NCBI RefSeq assembly: GCF_001460935.1
Contig: NZ_LN906597.1
Coordinates: forward strand, 1,649,773-1,713,772
DNA: 64,000 bases
Source: Candidatus Ichthyocystis hellenicum
Lineage (GTDB): Bacteria > Pseudomonadota > Gammaproteobacteria > Burkholderiales > 2013Ark19i
Direction: 5' to 3'
Made by a program: the position numbers and the translations under genes
The notes under the pieces: model-generated
Told to the model about the DNA's origin: nothing
The model's input: the letters and a program-made list of their open reading frames with translations, nothing else
The model's database searches: none
Shown here: piece by piece, positions 1-8,692 of the stretch
Position numbering within the stretch: the stretch's first letter is position 1
Layout of the letters: each line of letters begins with the position of its first letter

Positions 1-2
1 TT

Positions 3-758
3 ATATCTTTTGTAGAAGAGAGAATTTCTCTACCATTGGTTTGTGATGCAGAAATAATGATAGAAGCCATGAGGGAAGAAGGAAATAATGATTATAGTCT
101 ACTTTCAGAAACTATACTTAAAAAAGCAAAAGAAACTTTACTTGATAAAGATATTGGATTGAGTTTAACAAGGCTTATCTCTAATGTAATTTCTAATTCT
201 TGTATGGCACACCTAACTGAAAACGAAAAATCATGCGCAGAAAAAATAATCAAAACAAAGCTTAAATTATATTTAAATATAGAAACAATGCCATTTGCTA
301 TGTTTACTGACCTATATTTAGATCATCTGGCAGAAAACTATGACGAAGTTATGTCAAAATCTATTGAAGTATTGGATAAAGTGGCAGAAGATGCGGAGTC
401 ATGTATGTCACTTGTATTTGATTCTTTTTTGGGACACGGAATGTTCAATATTAACGCGAGGAAACTGAGAAGTATTCTGTGTAGCTCTGCTAGTTACTTA
501 AAAAGATCAATAATGATTTTATCTTCTCCAAGTAACATCCATTTAGGTAACCTTACTAGGGTAACAGTTACAACTACTTCTGGCAGACTTAGGCTAATTA
601 TTTCACGCTCACAAAGAATACTTACAGAAAAAATGAAGAGCTATTTTTCAGTAAATTGTGTTGTCGTAATTAATGAAGGCCTCATTTGCGCTTGTAACGA
701 AGAATTTATAAAAAAAGTAATAACATCTGCCTCATCTCACTTAGAGACAATGGTTTGA
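3..758 (+). CDS. Family A paralog 1, 5' end cut by window edge
   Basis: Function unknown; C-terminal part of a family A protein. The reading frame is open from base 3 without a true start: residues read ISFVEERISLPL, which aligns with the FVNEKISKKVL segment near residue 140 of complete paralogs, so the TTG at 36 is an internal Leu and the gene begins outside the window. Visible family boxes are the KAKETLL segment, FAMFTDLYLDHLAENYDEVMSKSIEVLD, and SCMSLVFDSFLG, where the usual E-C-C-M-S has become S-C-M-S. The C-terminal ED/VV-N-E-xx-ICACNEEF segment is present. No membrane helix or signal peptide is seen. Next member lies nearly 2 kb downstream, after degraded copies. Confidence 0.85.
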   Translation: MSFVEERISLPLVCDAEIMIEAMREEGNNDYSLLSETILKKAKETLLDKDIGLSLTRLISNVISNSCMAHLTENEKSCAEKIIKTKLKLYLNIETMPFAMFTDLYLDHLAENYDEVMSKSIEVLDKVAEDAESCMSLVFDSFLGHGMFNINARKLRSILCSSASYLKRSIMILSSPSNIHLGNLTRVTVTTTSGRLRLIISRSQRILTEKMKSYFSVNCVVVINEGLICACNEEFIKKVITSASSHLETMV

Positions 759-910
759 TCATGCATCTAATCTAATTTGTTATTAATCAAGCGTCACTAT
801 CTGTAAATAAATCATTAGATAAATTTTCAAACAACAACGAATACTTTTAAATAAATTTATAATTTAGCAATTTAAATAAAAACACCATAAGTGGAATGCT
901 TTTATACGTA

Positions 911-1180
911 TCAAAGGACAGCGATGACAACAACTATGAGTAGAAATATACAATTATTATAAATCTCGAAAATCAATCCCCAAGGAACCATTTTGAAAAT
1001 TACCTCAAAATTTATGTAATTCTTGACAGATAATAAAGCACAATAAGAAAATACTATCAATGTATAACCTCTACTACTATAAACAAAACAATAGTTATAT
1101 GCTACAGCTGCTGCTGCCGCAGTTATTAAATTTAATACCACGACATAACCAAAGAACCGTAAATATGGACTAAGCACCAA
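911..1180 (-). CDS. Doubtful small hydrophobic protein
   Basis: An 89-codon open frame opposite to the family A array. It would start at TTG with no visible Shine-Dalgarno sequence. The product would be very hydrophobic with about three membrane segments and a run of Ala residues near position 22. Hydrophobic open frames arise easily by chance on the antisense of AT-rich DNA, so this is reported only as a possibility. Nothing else is seen in the gene-free stretch 759-1369, apart from generic AT-rich sequence. Confidence 0.2.
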   Translation of the reverse strand: MVLSPYLRFFGYVVVLNLITAAAAAVAYNYCFVYSSRGYTLIVFSYCALLSVKNYINFEVIFKMVPWGLIFEIYNNCIFLLIVVVIAVL

Positions 1181-1369
1181 AAATACAACTATTACAGTAC
1201 GTTAGTAAAAAATATTATCAAAATAATGCACATATTAAATATAATACAATTCATACATAAGATTTGAATTGCAATGATATAGTGATACCAAAATAACTCC
1301 GCTTTATTATTTTATTCATTATATAAACATTACGGATCAGTTTTTGTATAAGGCATAAGGTATAAATAT

Positions 1370-1519
1370 ATGATTAATAGTCCTGCATCATCGTCTCCTG
1401 GAAATGAATCAGAAACTAGTATGGAAGAAGGAGAAGTCTCAAGTTTACAAGGCATGGAATTGGCAGGGGGGGCAAGTTTCGAAATACCCACTACTTCTAA
1501 TCCAAGCACTTCTAAATGA
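1370..1519 (+). CDS. 49-aa truncated family A leader ORF with a G7 tract
   Basis: An open frame of 49 codons begins ATG-ATT-AAT (MIN), as family A genes do, preceded by an AAGG about 10 bases upstream. The peptide is Ser/Thr/Glu-rich (MINSPASSSPGNESETS at the start) and matches family A only in the leader region, about the first 30 residues. Its stop codon overlaps the ATGATGAAAAAAT sequence that, after paralogs 2 and 3, lies about 190-200 bp beyond the gene end. It therefore looks like the front of a family A gene joined by deletion to downstream intergenic DNA. A run of seven G (in the codons for Ala-Gly-Gly-Ala) lies in the frame and could slip. May be a relic rather than a functional gene. 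Confidence 0.45.
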   Translation: MINSPASSSPGNESETSMEEGEVSSLQGMELAGGASFEIPTTSNPSTSK

Positions 1520-1650
1520 TGAAAAAATTATATAGGCTAAAAAATAACTACTACCTCTGAGTAATACCTTATAAGAAAAATACATGACAAAGCCTAAAAT
1601 TGCCAATCCCTATAAAAGATTTATATTAATAAATCTCTATATCCCAATTA

Positions 1651-1800
1651 GCTATCATGATACCTTGCGCTAAACTACATGTTTATTTATATGTTGCTTA
1701 TATTGTTCGAGTAAGGCGTTTATGACTAGCTAGTCCATTGCACCTTTTCCTCATGAATATTATACGATTTATAAAACAAAGAATAATAGAAAAAATAAGA
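1651..1800 (+). pseudogene. Relic of paralog-4-like family A gene (5' end)
   Basis: The upstream box, start region and first codons of paralog 4 are recognisable: the stretch reads like its promoter (TGATACCTT at 1658), then a MTS-stop-SIAPFPHE reading where paralog 4 has MISSSIAPFPHE. The frame is broken by a stop after three codons and homology fades after about 30 codons. No protein can be made. Confidence 0.8.
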
Positions 1801-2274
1801 TGTAAAATCAAATAATTAAGTAGTGTTACTAACAAACGATTATTCACATTTGATAAAACGGAGCTTTTGTAGTCATTGCTAATTAAGGTCAGTTGATTTT
1901 TTTTACAAAAAGTAATTTATTAAAAACATTAATGATATAAATGCATCCTTATAATTTTTATTTATTATTTAATTACAGCTTGCCATGCATCTTTTACTAA
2001 AAAAACTAATAAAATAATGCAATCATCTATTAATTTGATAAATTTCACCAAAAATTATTAACTTATACTTAAGAGGAGACCTTAGTATTCCTAAATAAAA
2101 AAAGCAATTTCTCATACTATATAATTGTTAAATTACTATTTTTTTCATGTAAAGTATATGATAAAATTCAGAATTAATATCGTAAATTATACCATTTTTT
2201 ATGTTAAATTATTAGCATAGGTATCAAGATGAAGTTACTAAATTAAATTTATTCAAAATATTGCTATTAAAATC

Positions 2275-2475
2275 AATAGGTTGATCAGAGAACAATATTA
2301 CGGATATACCATGTGATATTGATCTAGTACCGATTAGGAGTATCAAACTGACCTACTACTATAAAAAGTGGAAATCAAAAATTAATGGCGAATTTAAACT
2401 ACTCGTGGATAATTTTCTTTTACAAGCAAACTAAATAAAAAAATTATGGATCATTTTCCCGCGAATGCTTTATAA
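2275..2475 (+). pseudogene. Relic of paralog-5-like family A gene
   Basis: About 200 bp match the paralog 5 coding region from its LIREQYYG segment through the DYKKWKSKINGEF box to KLNKKNYGS, with small deletions and frame changes (for example, the part encoding SFLFSFA is shortened). It has no start and no long frame. The same relic in a still shorter form recurs at about 5108-5325. The rest of 1520-2696 is AT-rich spacer shared with the other two duplication copies; no further gene is seen. Confidence 0.8.
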
Positions 2476-2696
2476 AACAATTAAGATAACAACTGAAAGC
2501 AAAAATCATGGAACATATAACAAAAAATATTGTGCTATTCTAGTAAATTTTTAGAGAAAAAACTTAAACTACATAGTAATTACAAGTATATGATTCATTT
2601 ATAACCATCATAATACAGTAACAATACCGCAAAATAAATCACATTTGTAATTATATTTTTAACGTAAGGTGTATTTATGCAAGGAATAATCAAGTT

Positions 2697-3875
2697 ATGA
2701 TTAACCAACCCACTACATCATATTTTTATGAATATAACGACTTAGAAAATAAAGAAGATGAAAAACAAGGTTGCGAATCAAAACCTACCTTTGATATAAA
2801 TATCAATATTTTACTAGAGATAATCAAAACAAAAGAATCTATTAGGGAAGAAAGTTATGGTTATAGCTGCGATAGATTAAATCGACCACCATCTCCGACT
2901 GAACTCAGAAGGTTCCTTATCTATAAAAAGTGGAGATCAGAAATTAATAATGGATCAAAATTTATTATTAACACTTTACTCAATTCATTTGCAAAAAAAT
3001 TAAATGAAATAAATTGTGGATCCCTGGAAGAAAAAAAAGAATTTTTATCTATAGTTTCTGGCAAAGCATCAATTTATTATCCATTTGAAGTGCTTAATGA
3101 TTTAATGATAAGATTTGTAAATGAAAAAATTTCAAAAAAAGTATTACGTTGTGTAGAACAAAAATTAGAGTCTCTACCTCTAATTAATATCAGTGAATAT
3201 AGTACTAATATTAAGGAAATGATAACAATAAAAGTAAAGGAAGCATTACTTAAATATGATAATAAAATAGAATTGATAAATAATATCTCAAACAAAATTA
3301 ATAAACTACATAAAGATCAATGTATTAAAAAAAATCTTGTGCCATATTTTGATACGGAAAAAATTTCTTTTGCTACATTTATTGATCTCTATGTTGATCA
3401 TATATCAGAAAATTATGAATGCATATTATCAAAATTTATTAATATTTTTGATAATTTAGGACAAGATGAAGAATGTTGCATGTCATTTGTATTTGATAGA
3501 TTTTTTGGAGAAATAATACTATGCATAAAAGCTGAACAACTACATAACATTATTTTTACAGTAGAGAGTAATTCAATGATGGCAATACGAGAATTAAACT
3601 TTGCTGCAGCTGATATGTTGGTAATCATGGAAAAACATAGTGATTATTCTAGAAATTTTGTTGATAAATACAAAAAAGAGCTGAATGTTTATAAATACAA
3701 AAAAGATCTGGAAGAAAAAATTGCAGAATGTTTGAGAGAAAAAAATTATGCCATAATAATTGAAGATAATACAATTACCAATTGCAAAGAAACTAGTATA
3801 AATAAAATATTGTACTATTCTAAAAAATACCTAGAGGAAAAATTAGAGGAAGGAATAATTAATATGGTAACTTAA
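2697..3875 (+). CDS. Family A paralog 2
   Basis: 392-aa protein of unknown function, probably soluble and all-helical. Boxes in order: acidic leader MINQPTTSY with DLENKE (1-30), NILLEIIKTKES (36-48), YKKWRSEIN (76-84), FAKKLNEINCGS with EEKKEFLS (98-118), YPFEVLNDLM (128-137), LINNISNKI (193-201), FATFIDLYVDHISENYECIL (225-244), DEECCMSFVFDRFFGE (257-272), and IIIEDNTITNCKE (353-365). The start is set by the MIN motif; a canonical ribosome site is not obvious. An exact-phase 27-bp tandem duplication near residues 323-340 is absent from its close copy, paralog 3. Downstream 200 bp are almost identical to those of paralog 3. Codons 111-114 contain an A8 tract. Confidence 0.92.
   Translation: MINQPTTSYFYEYNDLENKEDEKQGCESKPTFDININILLEIIKTKESIREESYGYSCDRLNRPPSPTELRRFLIYKKWRSEINNGSKFIINTLLNSFAKKLNEINCGSLEEKKEFLSIVSGKASIYYPFEVLNDLMIRFVNEKISKKVLRCVEQKLESLPLINISEYSTNIKEMITIKVKEALLKYDNKIELINNISNKINKLHKDQCIKKNLVPYFDTEKISFATFIDLYVDHISENYECILSKFINIFDNLGQDEECCMSFVFDRFFGEIILCIKAEQLHNIIFTVESNSMMAIRELNFAAADMLVIMEKHSDYSRNFVDKYKKELNVYKYKKDLEEKIAECLREKNYAIIIEDNTITNCKETSINKILYYSKKYLEEKLEEGIINMVT
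3664..3717 (+). repeat. 27-bp in-frame tandem duplication
   Basis: Two adjacent 27-bp units, each starting ATAAATACAAAAAAGA, encode similar nine-residue segments (YKKELN and YKKDLEE parts). Paralog 3 has only one unit at the same place, so the duplication happened after, or was lost since, the split of these two near-identical genes. Confidence 0.8.
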
Positions 3876-4240
3876 ATCATACTCATATATGTGGCTAAGA
3901 TAATTTAATTTATGACTAATCTCTATACTGCAGTCGTTACTTCAATATTAATTACTTAAAATAGTAAAGTTTAAAGCATATGGTTAAACACAGCTAGTAT
4001 TACAAACGCACTGGAAAGTTATGAAAACATAGCACCCCTAAATATTAATTATTGAATCAAGCAAATGATGAAAAAATCATATAGGCTAAAAATAACTACT
4101 ACCTCTGAACAATACCTTATAAGAAAAATACATGACAAATCCTAAAATTTCCAATCCCTATAAAAGCTTTATGTTAATTATATTAATATAAAAGCTTTAT
4201 ATTAATAAATCCCTATAATATAATCAGTGTTACACACTTT

Positions 4241-4395
4241 AGCTATTATGATGCCATTCTCAAAACTACATGTGTATTTATATGTTGCTTATATTGTTTG
4301 AGTAAGGCTTATTTATACAAAATTAGCTCGTCCATTGCACCTTTTCCTCATGGATGTTACGATATTATAAAGTAAAGAAGGAAAAATAATCTTAC
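4241..4395 (+). pseudogene. Relic of paralog-4-like family A gene (5' end)
   Basis: Matches the promoter, leader and first codons of paralog 4: a TGATGCCAT box at 4249, then codons reading ISSSIAPFPHGCYD without the start ATG, then a stop within 20 codons. It is the second decayed copy of this gene; the intact one starts at 6894. Confidence 0.8.
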
Positions 4396-5107
4396 TAAGT
4401 ATCACCTTAATATTAAATTGATTGCAATCACTACGTAAGTCAGGCAAAAAAGTTTTAATTATAAATAAGAGCTAATTGCCATTAATTAAAATCAATGATT
4501 GCGATTCTAGTTAGTTCATTCACCAATTTTATTATTATGAATAAAAAGTAATTTTTTATATGTAACTTATGGAATAACAGCAACCATTTGTCTATTTAAA
4601 GTAATGAAGCACAATTAATGATATATATCAACTAATTATTTAGTATTTCATGAATTTTTAAAAATAAAATAAGCTGTAAAATTAAACAATTGAGTAATGT
4701 TACTGACACATGATAATTCATATTTGATAAAATGGGGATTTTGTAGTCATTTCTAGTTAAGGTCAGTTAATTTTTTTCACAAAAAGTAATTTATTAAAAT
4801 CATTAATGATATAAATGCCTCCTTATAATTTTTATTTATTATTTAATTATAGCTTGCCATGCATCTTTTACTCAAAGAACTAAGAAAATAATCCAATCAT
4901 CTATTAATTTGATAAATTTCATCAAAAATTATAAACTTCTCCTTAAACGTTAACATTAATATTCCTAAATAAAAAAGCAATTGTTTATACTAATTGTTAA
5001 ATTACTAATTTCTCAGGAAAGGTTTATGACAAAATTCAAAATTACTAGCGCAAATAATACTATTTTTTATGTTAAATAATTAACATTGACGGCAAGATTA
5101 AATTAAC

Positions 5108-5325
5108 TAATTAAACTTATTCGCAGTGATACCATACACTTGGTTTTAAGCCAGAACAAAGTAGGAATACCAAACTGACCTGCGACTATAAAAAGTGAAA
5201 ATCAAAAATTAATGGTTAATTTAAATTAATAGTTGATAATTTATACCGCGAATGTTTTATAAAACAATCGAAAGAACAACTGAAATCAAAAATCATGAAA
5301 CATATTACAAAAAATAAAGAATCAA
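5108..5325 (+). pseudogene. Relic of paralog-5-like family A gene
   Basis: Starts with the paralog 5 upstream box (TGATACCATACACTTGG), then jumps by deletion into the coding region around the YKKW box, which reads DYKK followed by a stop. Later sequence is shared with the relic at 2440-2560. No usable reading frame remains. It ends directly in front of paralog 3, so paralog 3 may use whatever promoter survives here. Confidence 0.75.
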
Positions 5326-5328
5326 ATT

Positions 5329-6450
5329 ATGGTTAACCAACCCACTACATCATATTCTCACGAATATGATGACTTAGAAAATAAAGAAGAGGAAAAAAAA
5401 GTTTGCGAATCATCCCTTGCCTTTGATGTAAGTATCAATACTTTATTAGAAATAATAAAAACAAAAGAATCTGATAGATATCGACCACCATCTTCGACTG
5501 AACTCAGAAGGGTCCTTATCTATAAAAAGTGGGAGTCAAAAATTAATAATGGATCAAAATTGATTATTAACACTTTACTCAATTCATTTGCAAAAAAATT
5601 AAATGAAATAAATTGTGGATCTCTGGAAGAAAAAAAAGAATTTTTATCTATAGTTTCTGGAGGAGAATCAATTTATTATCCATTTAGATTACTTAATGAT
5701 TTAATGATAGAATTTGTAAATGAAAAAATTTCAAAAGAATTATTCCGTTGTGTAGAACTCAAATTAGAGTCTCCATCTCTAATTAATATCAGTGAATATA
5801 GTACTAATATTAAGGAAATGATAACAACAAAAGCAAAGGAAGCATTACTTAAATATGATAATCAAACAGAATTGATAAATAATATCTCAAACAAAATTAA
5901 TAAACTACATAAAGATCAATGTATTAAAAAAGATCTTGTACCATATTTTGATACGGAAAAAAATTCTTTTGCTACATTTATTGATCTCTATATTGATCAT
6001 ACATCAGAAAATTATGAGTACATGTTATCAAAATTTATTAATATTTTTGATAGTCTAGGACAAGACGAAGAATGTTGCATGTCATTTGTATTTGATAGAT
6101 TTCTTGGAGAAACAATAATACTATCCAGAAAAGCTGAACAACTACGGAACATTATTTTTACCGTAGGGGCTAATTCAAGGAGGGAAATACGAGAATTATT
6201 TTCTGCTGGAGCTGATATGTTGGTGAGCATGGAAAAAAATAGTGATTGTTTTAGAGCTTTTGTTGATAAATACAAAAAAGAGCTGGAAGAAAAAATTACA
6301 GAATGTTTAAGAGAAAAAAAATATTCCATTATAATTGAAGATAATGAAATTACTAATTGTAAAGAAACTAATATGGAAAAAATATTGTACTGTTCTAAGA
6401 AATGCCTAGAGGAAAATTTAGTGGAAGGAATACTTAGGAGGGGAAATTGA
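5329..6450 (+). CDS. Family A paralog 3
   Basis: 373-aa near-copy of paralog 2; unknown function. It starts MVNQPTTSY and has the LIYKKWESKIN box near 63-72, the FAKKLNEINCGSLEEKK box, FATFIDLYIDHTSENYEYML, DEECCMSFVFDRFLGE and IIIEDNEITNCKE. Relative to paralog 2 it lacks about 14 residues before the YKKW box (REESYGYSCDRLN part) and the nine-residue tandem duplication near the C terminus. The strong identity, including the downstream spacer, points to recent duplication. Ribosome site is weak (AAAGAATC). Contains an A8 tract at 5630-5637. Confidence 0.92.
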   Translation: MVNQPTTSYSHEYDDLENKEEEKKVCESSLAFDVSINTLLEIIKTKESDRYRPPSSTELRRVLIYKKWESKINNGSKLIINTLLNSFAKKLNEINCGSLEEKKEFLSIVSGGESIYYPFRLLNDLMIEFVNEKISKELFRCVELKLESPSLINISEYSTNIKEMITTKAKEALLKYDNQTELINNISNKINKLHKDQCIKKDLVPYFDTEKNSFATFIDLYIDHTSENYEYMLSKFINIFDSLGQDEECCMSFVFDRFLGETIILSRKAEQLRNIIFTVGANSRREIRELFSAGADMLVSMEKNSDCFRAFVDKYKKELEEKITECLREKKYSIIIEDNEITNCKETNMEKILYCSKKCLEENLVEGILRRGN

Positions 6451-6805
6451 GGCTAAGATAATTTAATTTATGACTAATCTCTATACTACAGTCGTTACTT
6501 CAATATTAATTCCTTAAAATAGTAAAGTTTAAAGCATATGGTTAAACACAGCTAGTATTACAAACGCACTGGAAAGTTATGAAAACATAGCACCCCTAAA
6601 TATTAATTATTGAACCAAGCAAATGATGAAAAAATCATATAGGCTAAAAATAACTACTACCTCTGAACAATACCTTATAAGAAAAATACATGACAAATCC
6701 TAAAATTTCTAATCCCTATAAAAGCTTTATGTTAATTATATTAATATAAAAGCTTTATATTAATAAATCCCTATAATATAATCAGTGTCCCAACTTTAGC
6801 TGCTA

Positions 6806-6814
6806 TGATACCAT
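6806..6814 (+). promoter_or_regulatory. TGATACCAT box upstream of paralog 4
   Basis: TGATACCAT, 80 bp before the start. The form TG-n-TACCAT resembles an extended -10 element. The same or similar nonamer precedes paralogs 5, 7, 8, 9 and 10 and the relics at 1658, 4249 and 5111. A matching -35 is not clear. Confidence 0.4.
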
Positions 6815-6893
6815 GCGCTAAACTACATGTGTATTTATATATTTCTTATATTGTTTGAGTAAGGCGTATTTATATAAAAAGAGTGGTTAATTT

Positions 6894-8072
6894 ATGATTA
6901 GCTCGTCCATTGCACCTTTTCCTCATGAATGTTACGATTTAGAAAATAAAGAAGAAGAGGAAAAACAAGTTTATGAACCAGTCAATCACGCCAGTATTAA
7001 TGCTGATGGTAATGATTTGTTAGAAATAATTAGAGCAAAAGAATCTACTAGGAACAATAGCTACGGATATAGCTGTGACAGACTAAACAGACCACCATCT
7101 TTGAATGAAATTAGAAAAGTTATTAATTATAAAAAATGGGAATCGGAAGTAAATAATAAATCCAAATTTATTATTGGCACTTTACTTTCCTCCTTTACAA
7201 AAAAACTAAATGAAATAAACTGTGGATCCTTGGAAGAAAAAAAAGAATTTCTGGCTATAATTTCTGGAAGAATAGCAGCTTATTATCCATTTAAAATTAT
7301 TAACGACTCAATGATAAATTTTATAGATGAAAAAATTTCAAAAAAAGTACTTTGTTTTGCAGAAAACAAAATATACTCACTGATTAACAATAAAGATGAG
7401 TGTCAGTATGACATCCAGAAAATCATAATTAGAAAAGCAAGAGAAACTTTACTTAAAGACGACAATAAACTTGAGTTGATAAATAATATCTCCAGTAAGA
7501 TACGTGAATTCCATAAAAATGAATACATTAAAGAAAATCTTAGATTACAGCATTTTGATACAAAAAAAATTCCATTTGCTATATTTATAGACCTCTATAA
7601 TAACCATTTAACAGAAAATTACGAGTATATACTATCTAAATTCATTGATATCTTTGATGGTCTGGGAGATGATAAAGAATGCTGTATGTCATTTGTATTT
7701 GATACTTTTCTTGGAGAAAAGGTATTACATAGTTGTGCCGATAGATTACGTCGTGTAATTTTTTCATCAGAACGCAAATCACAATTATTACTAGAAGACT
7801 TATTATCTCTGAGATCAACTGAATTATCAGGATCATATATGAATAGCAGAGAAAATTACCATGCTTATTTTAAAGATTTTCTTGATAGATCAAAAGAAAA
7901 ACTTGCAGAAAAAATCAATGAGCATTTGACAGAAAAAAGTTTCGCTATCATCATAGAAGATAATATAATCACCGTTTGCAAAGGAAGTTCTAAGAAAAAA
8001 GTGTTGTATTACTCTAAGAAGTACCTAGAGGAAAAACTCAAGTCATATGCTAATTGTTATAATAGTAGATAA
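6894..8072 (+). CDS. Family A paralog 4
   Basis: 392-aa protein of unknown function with the full set of family boxes: leader MISSSIAPFPHECYDLENKE, acidic run EEEEK (20-24), YKKWESEVNN (79-88), FTKKLNEINCGS followed by EEKKEFLAI, YPFKIINDSM, LINNISSKI, FAIFIDLYNNHLTENYEYIL, DKECCMSFVFDTFLGE and IIIEDNIITVCKGSS. Start ATG is fixed by homology to the two upstream relics. An A8 tract lies at 7237-7244 in the EEKKE codons. No membrane segment or signal peptide. It is the only intact copy of a gene found three times in the window. Confidence 0.92.
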   Translation: MISSSIAPFPHECYDLENKEEEEKQVYEPVNHASINADGNDLLEIIRAKESTRNNSYGYSCDRLNRPPSLNEIRKVINYKKWESEVNNKSKFIIGTLLSSFTKKLNEINCGSLEEKKEFLAIISGRIAAYYPFKIINDSMINFIDEKISKKVLCFAENKIYSLINNKDECQYDIQKIIIRKARETLLKDDNKLELINNISSKIREFHKNEYIKENLRLQHFDTKKIPFAIFIDLYNNHLTENYEYILSKFIDIFDGLGDDKECCMSFVFDTFLGEKVLHSCADRLRRVIFSSERKSQLLLEDLLSLRSTELSGSYMNSRENYHAYFKDFLDRSKEKLAEKINEHLTEKSFAIIIEDNIITVCKGSSKKKVLYYSKKYLEEKLKSYANCYNSR

Positions 8073-8637
8073 TCCTAAAATAAAAATAATATCAAAAATA
8101 AATGATACTAAGTATAACCTTAATATTAAGTTGATTGCGATCACTACGTAAGTCAGGTAAAAAATTTTAATTATAAATAATCGCAATTCTATTTAATAGA
8201 TTCACAAATTTTATTCCTATGAATAAAAAGTATTTTTATATGTAATTTATGGAATAACAGCAAGCATTTGTCCATTTAAAATTATGAAGCACAATTAATG
8301 ATATATATCAACTAACCATTTGTGTTTCATAAATTCTTAAAAATACGCTGTAAAATTAAAAAATTTAGTAGTGTTACTAACACATGATAATTCATATTTG
8401 ATAAAACGGAGCTTCTGTAGTCATTACTAATTAAGGGCAGTTAATTTTTTTCACAAAAGTAATTTATTAAAATCATTAAATAAATTCATCCTTATAATTT
8501 TTATTTATTATTTAATTACAGCTTGCCATGCATTGTTTACGATAAAACTCAAAATTACTAGCGTCAATCATACTATTTTTATGTTAGATTATTAGCATTA
8601 GTGGAAAATGAAGTTACTAAATTAAATTTAGCCTAAA

Positions 8638-8646
8638 TGATACCAT
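8638..8646 (+). promoter_or_regulatory. TGATACCAT box upstream of paralog 5
   Basis: TGATACCAT followed by a TACTTGGTTTTAAG stretch, 47 bp before the start; the same arrangement survives in the relic at 5108. Possible extended -10 element. Confidence 0.4.
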
Positions 8647-8692
8647 ATACTTGGTTTTAAGTACATTTGTCACATGAAGCACGGGCCAATAC

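Larger units (their letters stand above)
1516..4064 (+). repeat. Segmental duplication, copy 1 of 3
   Basis: First of three tandem units of about 2.55 kb. Each begins with an ATGATGAAAAAATyATATAGG sequence (1516, 4065, 6623) followed by nearly the same AT-rich spacer, a copy or remnant of a paralog-4-like gene, a second shared spacer, and a copy or remnant of a paralog-5-like gene; units 1 and 2 then carry paralog 2 or 3. In this copy both the paralog-4-like and paralog-5-like genes are relics. Confidence 0.8.
4065..6622 (+). repeat. Segmental duplication, copy 2 of 3
   Basis: Second copy of the 2.55-kb unit. It holds the relics at 4241 and 5108 and paralog 3. The spacer at 4405-4880 matches 8105-8530 behind paralog 4, and 4675-5000 also matches 1798-2050. 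Confidence 0.8.
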
